DNA of 9,550 bases, taken from the NCBI GenBank assembly GCA_934754855.1, contig CAKVJR010000066.1:1-9550 (forward strand). Reading direction: 5' to 3'. This DNA is from an uncultured Candidatus Melainabacteria bacterium. GTDB taxonomy: Bacteria > Cyanobacteriota > Vampirovibrionia > Gastranaerophilales > Gastranaerophilaceae. Shown here piece by piece: positions 1 through 7,567 of the stretch (position 1 is its first letter; each line of letters opens with the position of its first letter). Below the pieces are notes generated by a model that was not told the origin of the DNA, made no database searches, and worked only from the letters and a program-made list of their open reading frames with translations. The translations under genes and the position numbers were made by a program.

Positions 1-3000
1 TTGACGTTTGCAAAAGAAGCGGAAATCGGCACAATCTCAGGTGTTGGTACGCTAGGTGTTGAAAATTCTGTCTTGACCTTTAATGAGAACAGTTATCTTT
101 CTCAAACTTTGAAATTCAAATCTCAAAATTCTTCTGCGATTTTGACAGACACTGATTTTTCAAAATCTGATTTGTTCCTTGGAGTTATCACAAGTGGCGA
201 AAACAACCACCTCGACTTGAGTTTTGACAATCTCAAAACGTCAACAGATTTAATTCTTTCTTCTGATGGGATTTACAAAATTTCTACCAACAGAACAACC
301 TCAATTTCTGGTGAATTGTCAATTTCTTCCTCTGCAATTTTTGAAAATCTTTCAACAGGAGAATTGTCACTTGGCGGAAAAGTTACAAATTGTGGAACTT
401 TAAATAATTTCGGCAAATTGGATTTGAACGGCGAATTTGAAAACACTCAAAACTTGCAAAATAACGGAGTTGTAAACGCTAACTCGAAATTGTCACTCGA
501 AGGTCAAATAGTCAATAATGGCGGTGATTTCAACGTTAATGGAGAACTTGTTGGAAGCGGTAATTTTGTAAATGACGGAGGAAAAGTCAATTTGTCCTCC
601 GATGCGTCTCAATTCAATGGTTCTTTCGTCCAAAATGGCGGTGTAACTCACGTTTCCCTTTCTGATTTGATTTTCGGGGGCGAAAAAGTCATCAACTCTG
701 GCGAATTAAAAATTAACGGCGGTGCTATAAATTATAGCAATGCAAAATTGGGTTCTAACGCAACACTCTCTCACTCCATCGATACAACGGTTTTGGGCAA
801 ATTAAACAATAATACGATTGAATTTATTGGAAGTGGAGCAAAAGCATCGTTCGTCAGTGATAATTTGTTCGGAAATCTCACTCTTGGAAGCGTTGACAAT
901 GGTCAATCAAACACAATTTCTATCGTTGGAAACACAATTTCATTATCTGATACAGAATTTTTAGGTGGTACTGTTTATGAAATCAAAAATTCTGTGTTAA
1001 ATTTTATTGAAGAAAATCCAAACGCTTCAGTTAAGGACTATATTTTCGATAATTTGCAAACTGAAAATTCAAAAATAAGTTTTAATATACAAATCGACCG
1101 AAAAGATGATGAAAATACAATATCTACGGACACTCTGACGGTAAACAACATTGGAGAACAAAAAATCGCCCTTTCTAATGTTTACATTACAGGTGAAGAA
1201 AACGGTCAAAGAGGCGATTATAAGACGAAAAAAGACGTATTGAACGGCGATATTTCCTTCAGCCCAGACAGTGATGCAGCAATCACAGGTGGAACGACAT
1301 CATGGATTTACAAAGTCACCTTAAACGGTGACAAAACAATAAAAATGGCGATTGAAAATTATGCCGACAACAACACTCTTTACGAAATGAATGACACATC
1401 GAACAAGAGATTTTTCCAATTCTCCGAAAATGATGACAGGGTTTATCATATCAAAAAGTCTCTTGACGAAACGAAAAATGGTACATTTAACGTAAATGGT
1501 TTTGACAAAGAAAAACACATTCTCTCGGGTGTAATCAACGAAGCGACGGGGGAAAAAGGCAATTTCTTCAAAGTAACAGACACCGAAAACGAAACAGTTT
1601 TGAACATAAAAAATATTACGATAAATGATGCCTACATTGACGGAAACGGTTCTGTACTCTTTGTTGACAGTGACAAGGCGACTGTTTCGATTGTAAATTC
1701 TTCAATCAAAAACAATGAATCAACCAAACGTGGTGGTGCGATTTACAATGAAGCAGGCAATCTTTTAGTCGAAAATACCGATTTTTCAGGCAACACATCG
1801 GAGTTTGAAGGTGGTGCGATTTACAACAGTGGAACAACGAAAATTGTCTTGTCGAATTTTGAAAACAATTCTGCAAACGTAGTCGGCGGTGCGATTTTCA
1901 ACTCAAGTAATCTTTCAATCATTAGCAGTACGATAAAATCCGGTTCTGGCAAAAACGATTTTTATCAAACTGCCGATGGTTCAACGATTTTTGGCTCAAC
2001 AAAGATTGGTGAAGAAATAATTGCCAACAATATTGAAACTAATATCAGTGGCGAAGGAACGTTAATAAATACTGGTATTTTGAACCTATCGGGCAACAAT
2101 TCTGGATTTTTAGGCAACTTCGAACAAACTTCTGGGCAGACGACCATCAGCGGCACTAACGCATTATTTTTTGGTGGCACAAACACAATCAGCGGTGGCA
2201 TTTTGAACTGGTATCTTGAAGATAGTGATGATTTGTTTGGAATTAATTTGTCTTTAAAAAATAATTCGGTTTTGATTATTGGTAAAGATGAAAATCAAAA
2301 ATCCGTACTTAAAGTAAGTTCTGGCGTTATTGAAAAATCTGCTGATGTTTTGATAAACAAAAATTCATTGCTCGCAATCACTGGCAGTGAGATTACTTTA
2401 GACGAAAATGATGCTTGGAACGGTTCTGTTTTCGTTGCAGGTGGTGGCATTTTGAACTTAGAAAATCTCAGAGGAAACGGCAAGGTTTTTGGAGATGCAA
2501 AAGGCACAATTAATTTGATTTCTGGTAATTTAATTCTTAATGACCCAGAAAATACTGCTGATGACGACAAGTCTACAATTCTTGAGAGTGCAAAAGTTTC
2601 TATCGAAAATGGTTCAAATTTAATTATTTCTAACGGAAAAGTCACTTTGAATGGAAAACAAATAGACGGTTTGTTTGACGATTCTGACAAATGGGCAGGA
2701 ACTGTAACACTTCTCAACAACGGCAATCTGACGATATCAGAAGAATTTGATTCTAATGGAACATTGACTGCTGAAGGTGGAAATTTATTACTCGTCAACA
2801 ACGCCAAATTGTCGATAAATTCAGGCAGTGTTATTTCTGATGCGGTAAAAACAGAAATTACACCAGACAGTGAACTTGTTATCAAAGGTGGAAAAGTTAC
2901 TATCGGCAATGATGACATTTGGAAAGGAACAATTAGCCTCGGTGCTGACGGCAAGGGCGGAACGTTAAATTACAACACAAATCAAAGTGGCACCCTTGTT

Positions 3001-4785
3001 GCATCATCAGGTAGTTTGAACCTTCTTAAAGACTCTGTTTTGAATATAAAAATACCGAGCCAAATCAAAAATGCAGTTATTGTTGACATACAAAAAGGAG
3101 CAACTGTAAATGTCAATAACGGTGCTGAATTTAACCTTGATTCGTTAGACAAATGGAATGGCAAAATTGCGGTTAATGGTGGAAAATTGTCAATACAAAA
3201 AGTCGATAATTCTTCTAATGGCGGAGCATTACAGCAATTAGGTGGGGAAACTATCTTTGACAAAAACTCAAATCTTTATATTTCTGGAGAAAGTTATATT
3301 AAAGGCGGCAAAACATCGATTTTAGGCGGTTCAATACTTCATATCGATCGTAATGTAACTATCAGTGCTGACAAATTGACAATGGGCGGAAATTCTATCC
3401 TCAACGTTATGAATGGTACAATCGACACGAATAATATCATTGAAATGCAAATTGATGGCAGAAATAATGTTACTGTCGACTTAAATCTGAGTGATAAAGT
3501 TGGAGATACCTTTAAAATCAGTAGTTTAAATGGCAATGGTACGTTGAATATTTCAGATTTCATCTTTGTGGGTTCAACACCGATTGACAGAGATATTAAG
3601 TTCCAAATCTTTGATGCGGAAAATATTTCTGATGTAGAATTTACTTCAACGGACAAGAAAATTTTGACCCCGATAGGTAATTATATCCTTGTATCGCAAG
3701 GTGGTGGTGCTTATATTGCAACTTTATCAGACTTTAATCCTCAAACCTTTAGAGGTCAAGTTTCAACATTGTCAGCATATAATCATCAATTATTGATTGA
3801 CGATATGTTGATGAATCATTTCATTTTGCCTAACCAAAGATTGATTGACAAAGCGGCTACGGCAAACAAATACTCTTCGACTTCGCCGTTGTTTGCTCCT
3901 TATCAAACCTCGATAAATGACGGCGGTTTGTGGACAAAATCATATGTTTCATTTGAAACTCTTTCTATGACACATGGTTTGAAAGTCGATGACGTAGTTT
4001 ACGGCACATTAATCGGTGCTGATTTGCCTGCGATAAATTTAGGTCAAGGCTGGAAATTTACTCCGACAGGCTATGTTGCATACAATGGCGGTAATGAGAA
4101 ATTTAATGGTGTAAAAATTACTCAAAATGGCGGTCAAGGTGGCATTATGGGTACTGTGTCAAAGAAAAACTTTATCGGCTCAATGGCTGTTTATGGTGGC
4201 GGATACGCTAATGATATGAGCGTTTCTGGCAATTCTGATAGTGTAGGCAACTGGTTTGTCGGCACAGCAATCAAAACAGCATACAACATTCACGCTACGA
4301 AAAAGTTCATCGTCCAACCGACGGCAGCGTTTGCGTACAATTTGTTCGGTTCGCAAAATTGGAAGTCTGATTTTGGCTCAATAAGCATGAATACAGGAAC
4401 TTTGAACGGAATAAATCTTGCCCCAGGTGTAAATTTTATTTTCTCACAAAAGACTTGGAGTCTTTATGGCACGGCACAATATATGTTTAATATAAACGAA
4501 AATATTGGTGCAAAAGCTGGAAATGTTGTTGTAGATAGTGTTGGCATGCGGCATGGCTACGTTAGTTATGGCGTTGGCTTAACCAAAACTTGGAAAGAAC
4601 AATTAAATTCGTATCTTCAAGTTTCGATGCGAAATGGCGGCAGAACTGGCGTTGGTTTCCAATTCGGTTTGAATTATTCGTTTAATTCTTCTAACAAAAA
4701 CAAATTTCATTCATCAAATTCAGTTAGAAAAACATCTCATAACATTAAACCAAGAGCACATACCGCATTGTTGTTTCGATATTAG
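1..4785 (+). CDS. Autotransporter adhesin (type Va secretion), 5' end outside the window
   Basis: The open frame runs from the first base of the window to a TAG. No signal peptide is present and TTG at position 1 has no visible ribosome site, so this is the 3' part of a larger gene (1594 codons seen). Residues 1 to about 1240 are a low-complexity, Asn/Ser/Gly-rich passenger typical of a right-handed beta-helix, with three GGAI and two FxxN motifs at 578-632 and a repeated W-x-G module at about 800-1060. A linker (about 1245-1300, FNPQTFRGQVS...) leads to an outer-membrane beta-barrel at about 1307-1561 ending in FQFGLNYSF. The barrel would anchor the protein and the passenger would be displayed at the surface, probably for adhesion; the ligand is unknown. 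Oddity: 33 residues follow the last barrel strand (NSSNKNKF...ALLFRY). An aromatic barrel end is normally at or near the C terminus. The last 41 bases overlap the convergent recombinase gene. Confidence 0.88.
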   Translation: MTFAKEAEIGTISGVGTLGVENSVLTFNENSYLSQTLKFKSQNSSAILTDTDFSKSDLFLGVITSGENNHLDLSFDNLKTSTDLILSSDGIYKISTNRTTSISGELSISSSAIFENLSTGELSLGGKVTNCGTLNNFGKLDLNGEFENTQNLQNNGVVNANSKLSLEGQIVNNGGDFNVNGELVGSGNFVNDGGKVNLSSDASQFNGSFVQNGGVTHVSLSDLIFGGEKVINSGELKINGGAINYSNAKLGSNATLSHSIDTTVLGKLNNNTIEFIGSGAKASFVSDNLFGNLTLGSVDNGQSNTISIVGNTISLSDTEFLGGTVYEIKNSVLNFIEENPNASVKDYIFDNLQTENSKISFNIQIDRKDDENTISTDTLTVNNIGEQKIALSNVYITGEENGQRGDYKTKKDVLNGDISFSPDSDAAITGGTTSWIYKVTLNGDKTIKMAIENYADNNTLYEMNDTSNKRFFQFSENDDRVYHIKKSLDETKNGTFNVNGFDKEKHILSGVINEATGEKGNFFKVTDTENETVLNIKNITINDAYIDGNGSVLFVDSDKATVSIVNSSIKNNESTKRGGAIYNEAGNLLVENTDFSGNTSEFEGGAIYNSGTTKIVLSNFENNSANVVGGAIFNSSNLSIISSTIKSGSGKNDFYQTADGSTIFGSTKIGEEIIANNIETNISGEGTLINTGILNLSGNNSGFLGNFEQTSGQTTISGTNALFFGGTNTISGGILNWYLEDSDDLFGINLSLKNNSVLIIGKDENQKSVLKVSSGVIEKSADVLINKNSLLAITGSEITLDENDAWNGSVFVAGGGILNLENLRGNGKVFGDAKGTINLISGNLILNDPENTADDDKSTILESAKVSIENGSNLIISNGKVTLNGKQIDGLFDDSDKWAGTVTLLNNGNLTISEEFDSNGTLTAEGGNLLLVNNAKLSINSGSVISDAVKTEITPDSELVIKGGKVTIGNDDIWKGTISLGADGKGGTLNYNTNQSGTLVASSGSLNLLKDSVLNIKIPSQIKNAVIVDIQKGATVNVNNGAEFNLDSLDKWNGKIAVNGGKLSIQKVDNSSNGGALQQLGGETIFDKNSNLYISGESYIKGGKTSILGGSILHIDRNVTISADKLTMGGNSILNVMNGTIDTNNIIEMQIDGRNNVTVDLNLSDKVGDTFKISSLNGNGTLNISDFIFVGSTPIDRDIKFQIFDAENISDVEFTSTDKKILTPIGNYILVSQGGGAYIATLSDFNPQTFRGQVSTLSAYNHQLLIDDMLMNHFILPNQRLIDKAATANKYSSTSPLFAPYQTSINDGGLWTKSYVSFETLSMTHGLKVDDVVYGTLIGADLPAINLGQGWKFTPTGYVAYNGGNEKFNGVKITQNGGQGGIMGTVSKKNFIGSMAVYGGGYANDMSVSGNSDSVGNWFVGTAIKTAYNIHATKKFIVQPTAAFAYNLFGSQNWKSDFGSISMNTGTLNGINLAPGVNFIFSQKTWSLYGTAQYMFNINENIGAKAGNVVVDSVGMRHGYVSYGVGLTKTWKEQLNSYLQVSMRNGGRTGVGFQFGLNYSFNSSNKNKFHSSNSVRKTSHNIKPRAHTALLFRY
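1732..1896 (+). repeat. Pmp-like GGAI/FxxN repeats in the autotransporter passenger
   Basis: GGAI is encoded at 1732-1743, 1810-1821 and 1885-1896 (residues 578, 604, 629). It alternates with FSGN (residues 595-598) and FENN (620-623), giving a period of 25-26 residues. This is the motif pair known from chlamydial polymorphic membrane proteins and other parallel beta-helix passengers. It marks the clearest helix rungs in this passenger. Confidence 0.75.
2400..3210 (+). repeat. Degenerate W-x-G modules in the autotransporter passenger
   Basis: Four related protein modules centre on AWNGSV, KWAGTV, IWKGTI and KWNGKI, with the Trp at residues 806, 898, 974 and 1052. Each is preceded by an acidic stretch (DENDA, DDSDK, GNDDI, SLDK) and followed by a Gly-rich turn and a short beta-like strand (for example GGGILNL, GGTLNYN, GGKLSI). 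Spacings are 92, 76 and 78 residues. The DNA has diverged, so this is an old duplication within the passenger. Confidence 0.6.
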
Positions 4786-5797
4786 AATGCCCCAAAATTT
4801 CTTTGACGATTAATAAATCAACTCCGCTTTCGACAAGTCGAGTTGCGACAGTATGTCTAAAATCGTGAAATCTAAAGTTTTCAATTTGTGCTTTTTTTAA
4901 TAGAGATGAAAAAGATTTTTTAATGTCATTATATGGTTTATTTGTTTCGGGATTTATAAAAATAAATCCTTCCCCATTCTTCCCCAATTCAGACAGAACT
5001 TCTTTAACTTTGCCTGCAATTGGTATTTTTCTTTCTTTTCCGGATTTACTTTTTAATATGTCAATAAACTCATTTTTGAAATCAATTTGTGACCATTTTA
5101 AATTGAGGATTTCACCTTTTCTCATACCGGTATAGAGAGCGAGAATAATTATAGGTTTGATGTAAAGAAATTCATCTAAACAGTTAAACAGTCTTTTTTG
5201 TTCATCTTCTTTCAGGTATCTTATTTTATAATTGTTTTCTCGAAGTTTTGGTGAAAACTTGCACGGATTTTTAACAAGTTTGCCGTCTGCAATTAACAGG
5301 TTAAACATTTTTGAAATGACTGCACAATATCGATTAATGGTTGCATTTGAACGTTCTGTTTGAACTTCAATTTCTTCGGTCAAATATTTAGGTTGTCCGT
5401 TGCCTCTTTTGTATTTTGGATTAAGTTTTTTGACTGTTTTTGTTTCTGTTTTAAATTTCATTTTTTGCTTAAAAACATTAATATCTTCAACAGAAATATT
5501 TTCGAGAGGCTTATTTTTTCCGAAATACTCAATAATTTTATTTATCCGAATTAAATCAGTATTATGGGACAATTTGTTTTTTGAGTATTCAAGAAAAACT
5601 TTTATTCCGTCATTGAGGGTGAGTTTTTTCTCTGAACGGCTGATTTTATAGTTGCCGTGCATTACTTCGGACATAATAACAACTTCGCATTTTTTTGCGG
5701 ATTTTTCATCTGTTGCCCCAATGCAACGGCGTTCATAGCGAATGCCGTCAATTTGGAACCTGCAATACCACTTGTTGCCCTTTTTTCTAACGCTCAT
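4745..5797 (-). CDS. Tyrosine recombinase (phage/element-type integrase), C-terminally short
   Basis: A 350-residue site-specific recombinase. The start is the ATG at 5797 (MSVRKKGNKWYCRF), with GAGG nine bases upstream; the frame stays open 13 codons further but that has no support. Residues 1-45 look like an arm-site-binding domain, about 58-180 like the core-binding domain, with a charged insertion near 115-150, and 190-346 form the catalytic domain. Catalytic residues seen are R226 (YTGMR), Lys in the KSGKERK hairpin (251-257), H311 and R314 (HDFRH), H337 (LGH) and Y346 (MRY). Only four residues follow the tyrosine, whereas relatives usually have some 15-30 forming the helix that packs against a neighbouring subunit. 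The 3' end lies inside the 3' end of the autotransporter gene, suggesting truncation by recombination. Nearby repeats and a tRNA-Arg fragment are its probable sites. It may be inactive. Confidence 0.88.
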   Translation of the reverse strand: MSVRKKGNKWYCRFQIDGIRYERRCIGATDEKSAKKCEVVIMSEVMHGNYKISRSEKKLTLNDGIKVFLEYSKNKLSHNTDLIRINKIIEYFGKNKPLENISVEDINVFKQKMKFKTETKTVKKLNPKYKRGNGQPKYLTEEIEVQTERSNATINRYCAVISKMFNLLIADGKLVKNPCKFSPKLRENNYKIRYLKEDEQKRLFNCLDEFLYIKPIIILALYTGMRKGEILNLKWSQIDFKNEFIDILKSKSGKERKIPIAGKVKEVLSELGKNGEGFIFINPETNKPYNDIKKSFSSLLKKAQIENFRFHDFRHTVATRLVESGVDLLIVKEILGHSNIETTMRYVLLV

Positions 5798-6179
5798 TTT
5801 TAATATCCTCGATAAATGCGGAGCCGATAATTCCAATAAATAAACCGTGCAAGCCTACGCCCATAACCGCAGAAAATGCCGCAACGAATTTCCCAAAAGT
5901 TGTCAGAGGATATGAATCACAGTAGCCGACACTTGTAAACGTTACTATTGCCCACCAAAATGAGCGAGGAATGCTCTTAAACGTTTCGACACCTGTTCCG
6001 CTTTCTGCAAAGTAGATAAGAACAGACGAAACAATTAAACCGCAAAGGAAAATACACCCCGTTACAATTAGTTCGTATTTTTTATTTATGAATGACTTTT
6101 TGATTTTTTGTATTGCTTCAGAATATCTTGCAAGTTTAGCAAGCCTCAACAACCTTGTTAGTCTTAAAACCCTTAATGA
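5787..6179 (-). pseudogene. Voltage-gated-type K+ channel, missing S1-S3 and with altered filter
   Basis: The frame runs from just after a TAA at 6180-6182 to TAG at 5787. It begins directly in an S4-type voltage sensor, SLRVLRLTRLLRLAKLAR, with Arg/Lys at every third position (3, 6, 9, 12, 15, 18). S5 (about 37-57), the pore loop and S6 (about 98-120) follow, and the end AFIEDIKNER matches the usual end of short bacterial Kv channels. S1-S3 and a start codon are absent: the first candidate is a TTG at 6152 inside S4, without a ribosome site. The selectivity filter reads TSVGYCD where TxVGYGD is expected; a Cys replaces the second Gly of GYG, one base change from GGT. Truncation and filter loss together suggest a dead gene. 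Its last 11 bases overlap the start of the recombinase, so the two could be co-transcribed. A pore-only protein cannot be fully excluded. Confidence 0.78.
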
Positions 6180-6182
6180 TTA

Positions 6183-6342
6183 TATTGATGGTCTTATAGT
6201 AAAAAATTCTGACAATATAAATGCATTCATTAGAGAATGTGTTAAACTGTTAAAACCACGAACTGAAACATTACTTAAAAATTTTTATAGAAACAATACA
6301 AAGACTGTTTATATTGACATCCCCCCTAAAAATTTCACCTAA
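6183..6342 (+). pseudogene. Possible 3' remnant of an unidentified gene
   Basis: The plus strand is open here and ends in TAA at 6340-6342. It encodes about 52 residues such as INAFIRECVKLLKPRTE and VYIDIPPKNFT. The composition looks protein-like, but I do not recognise it. The frame continues left only as the antisense of the channel's S4/S5 region, so the natural upstream part would be missing and the junction lies near 6180, exactly where the channel loses its 5' end. The alternative is decayed S3 of the channel: the minus frame before the TAA reads FFTIRPSI, faintly like the end of an S3 helix. Confidence 0.25.
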
Positions 6343-6379
6343 TTTCTCCAATTTGACCGCATCCAAAACTTTTTTATAT

Positions 6380-6398
6380 TATGAATCATATATTCATA
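6380..6398. promoter_or_regulatory. Palindrome, possible operator
   Basis: Arms TATGAAT and ATTCATA are perfect inverted repeats around CATAT. The site overlaps the -10 box of a candidate minus-strand promoter that would read toward the channel remnant and the recombinase. It lacks a GC-rich stem and a T-run, so a dimeric regulator site is more likely than a terminator. Confidence 0.35.
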
Positions 6399-6413
6399 GG
6401 GGGTGTGGTTAAA
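6385..6413 (-). promoter_or_regulatory. Candidate promoter for the channel/recombinase transcript
   Basis: On the minus strand TTTAAC (6413-6408), a 17-base spacer and TATGAT (6390-6385) form a fair sigma-70-like pair. It lies between the repeat cluster and the minus-strand genes, and the -10 lies inside the palindrome at 6380-6398. In such AT-rich DNA a chance match is quite possible. Confidence 0.3.
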
Positions 6414-6429
6414 GTGTAATAAAATTTTT

Positions 6430-6452
6430 CCCCACTATTTCCCCACTTACAT
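6430..6452. repeat. Inverted/variant copies of the TAGTGG motif
   Basis: Two CCCCACT boxes (in TTCCCCACTA and TTCCCCACTT) lie 11 bases apart. Read on the minus strand they give (T)AGTGGGG, sharing AGTGG with the tandem repeats 10-30 bases to the right. Opposed copies of one short motif near an attachment core are typical of integrase arm sites. Confidence 0.4.
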
Positions 6453-6460
6453 ATAGATAA

Positions 6461-6490
6461 TTAGTGGTAATTAGTGGTAATTAGTGGTAA
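6461..6490. repeat. Three perfect tandem copies of TTAGTGGTAA
   Basis: The 10-base unit TTAGTGGTAA is repeated three times without spacer; a fourth partial copy (TTAC) follows. The array is about 70 bases from the tRNA-Arg fragment and about 660 bases from the recombinase start. A period of one helical turn puts all units on one DNA face, as expected for arm-type integrase or excisionase sites. Replication iterons are a less likely alternative because no Rep gene is seen. Confidence 0.6.
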
Positions 6491-6560
6491 TTACTTTTTG
6501 ATAAAATCCTTTAATTATTGGCCTGTCGGTTCTTTATTTTATTGTATTTTTCTCGTTAAA

Positions 6561-6610
6561 ATTGGCTCCGAACCAAAAGGTCGGGGGTTCGAATCCCTCT
6601 ACGCGTACCA
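6561..6610 (+). other. 3' half of tRNA-Arg(CCG): attachment-site (attR-like) junction
   Basis: From position 28 on, a tRNA is perfectly readable. It has anticodon arm TTGG-CTCCGAA-CCAA (anticodon CCG at 6568-6570), variable loop AGGTC, T arm GGGGG-TTCGAAT-CCCTC, acceptor strand TACGCGT, discriminator A and encoded CCA. No D arm or 5' acceptor strand (ACGCGTA) occurs upstream. Integrases commonly use tRNA 3' halves as core sites, leaving a full tRNA at one end and such a fragment at the other. The native terminator sits on the right, so the element should extend to the left. Confidence 0.82.
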
Positions 6611-6617
6611 TTTAAAC

Positions 6618-6653
6618 AAAAAACGGCAAGTATTTATTCTTTGCCGTTTTTTT
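6618..6653 (+). terminator. Rho-independent terminator of the tRNA-Arg locus
   Basis: Arms AAAAAACGGCAA (6618-6629) and TTGCCGTTTTTT (6641-6652) are fully complementary around an 11-base loop and end in a T-run. It lies seven bases after the CCA of the tRNA fragment, the place a tRNA terminator would occupy before integration. Confidence 0.8.
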
Positions 6654-6697
6654 ATTAGGAATATTAATTACTTCGAAAATTATAAAAAATAAAATCA

Positions 6698-6726
6698 TTG
6701 AAAATCATCAGGAAAATCTGTATAAT
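6698..6726 (+). promoter_or_regulatory. Sigma-70-type promoter of the six-helix membrane protein
   Basis: TTGAAA (6698-6703), exactly 17 bases, then TATAAT (6721-6726). Transcription would start near 6733, giving a leader of about 60 bases before the ATG at 6794. The promoter also argues against any translation start left of it. Confidence 0.65.
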
Positions 6727-6793
6727 TTTTTCATTGAGTAAATATTACAAATATCTCAATTTTGAGCAATTTAATTCAAAAAAACAGGTGTTT

Positions 6794-7501
6794 ATGTCAG
6801 GAGAAAATAGTCAAAACAGCAATAAACAAGTTAATAACAAAAGTGTTTCTGAAAATTTCGGAAAGCAAATTTTTGAAAATCACAATGCTATAAGTAAGTT
6901 TATTTGCTCTAAAAATATTTCTTTATTATTTATTTTTTTATTTTTGATATTGAACGCATCAATATTTTTTTTCGATAGTATTTTTATTAATCTTATAGGA
7001 TTATTTGCTGTTTTTGTTGTTACAATTTCTACTGTTCACTTGTTTCTCAGCGGGAAGCAAATTACAGCGAATTTTGATTTTCTTATAGCAAAATATTCAT
7101 CGTTAGGAATGCTTCTTCAATTAATACCTGTTATTTTAATTTTGTCTTTTGCCATTATAACAATGCAAGAAATGCTGATTCCAAACGTAAACTTTTTAGG
7201 TTTATTTATTTGTTTTTGTATTATTTATTGCTTGCTAATATTTATAAAATTTAATATCATTTTTGTTTCTGAAAATTTAAAGAATATAAATATATACAAT
7301 TTTAAAAAAATAATATTTTTGTTTAAAGAATCAAAGATATATTATCTTGTTACTTTTTTTGTAGATGCCTTGTTTTTGAGTGCAATATTCTTTATTCACA
7401 ATAAATATTTATTGATGATATATTCAAACTTCTATTATTTTATATCACTCTATTTATTGTTGAGTTACGCAAATATTTATAAAATTTCTTCAGAAAAATA
7501 A
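6794..7501 (+). CDS. Six-helix integral membrane protein, function unknown
   Basis: A 235-residue protein starting at ATG 6794 (MSGENSQNSNKQ), with AGGTG just upstream. The frame is open back to a TTG at 6698, but that lies on the -35 box of the promoter and has no ribosome site. Residues 1-35 are polar and Asn/Ser/Gln-rich. Six hydrophobic segments follow at about 42-60, 63-85, 104-125, 133-157, 181-201 and 206-228, rich in Phe, Ile and Leu. The loop between helices 4 and 5 is Lys/Asn-rich. I recognise no catalytic or transport motif and no family. It is a single-gene unit just outside the attachment junction, and the DNA is visibly more AT-rich than the autotransporter gene. Expression looks credible from the promoter; its role cannot be stated. 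Confidence 0.72.
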   Translation: MSGENSQNSNKQVNNKSVSENFGKQIFENHNAISKFICSKNISLLFIFLFLILNASIFFFDSIFINLIGLFAVFVVTISTVHLFLSGKQITANFDFLIAKYSSLGMLLQLIPVILILSFAIITMQEMLIPNVNFLGLFICFCIIYCLLIFIKFNIIFVSENLKNINIYNFKKIIFLFKESKIYYLVTFFVDALFLSAIFFIHNKYLLMIYSNFYYFISLYLLLSYANIYKISSEK

Positions 7502-7567
7502 TTAGGAAAATTTTTTCAACATCTGACGTGGTAGAACACATAAAAATCGGAAGGATAAATAAATGAT

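Noticed and set aside
2295..2954. Long minus-strand open frame (219 codons) inside the adhesin gene
   Set aside because: It is Pro/Ser/Leu-rich, typical of the antisense of an Asn/Gly/Lys-rich beta-helix gene, with no ribosome site or domain. Similar shadows lie at 1321-1518, 1965-2201, 2982-3263 and 3339-3656.
4923..5651. Plus-strand open frames under the recombinase
   Set aside because: They are Phe/Ile-rich shadows of the Lys/Glu-rich recombinase, without ribosome sites.
6461..6490. CRISPR array
   Set aside because: Repeats are 10 bases long and directly joined, without spacers, and no cas gene is present.
6561..6610. A complete tRNA-Arg gene
   Set aside because: No 5' acceptor strand ACGCGTA and no D arm exist within 100 bases upstream; only the part from base 28 onward is present.
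6474..6692. Plus-strand open frame of 72 codons
   Set aside because: It runs through the tandem repeats, the tRNA-Arg fragment and the terminator, so it cannot be a gene.
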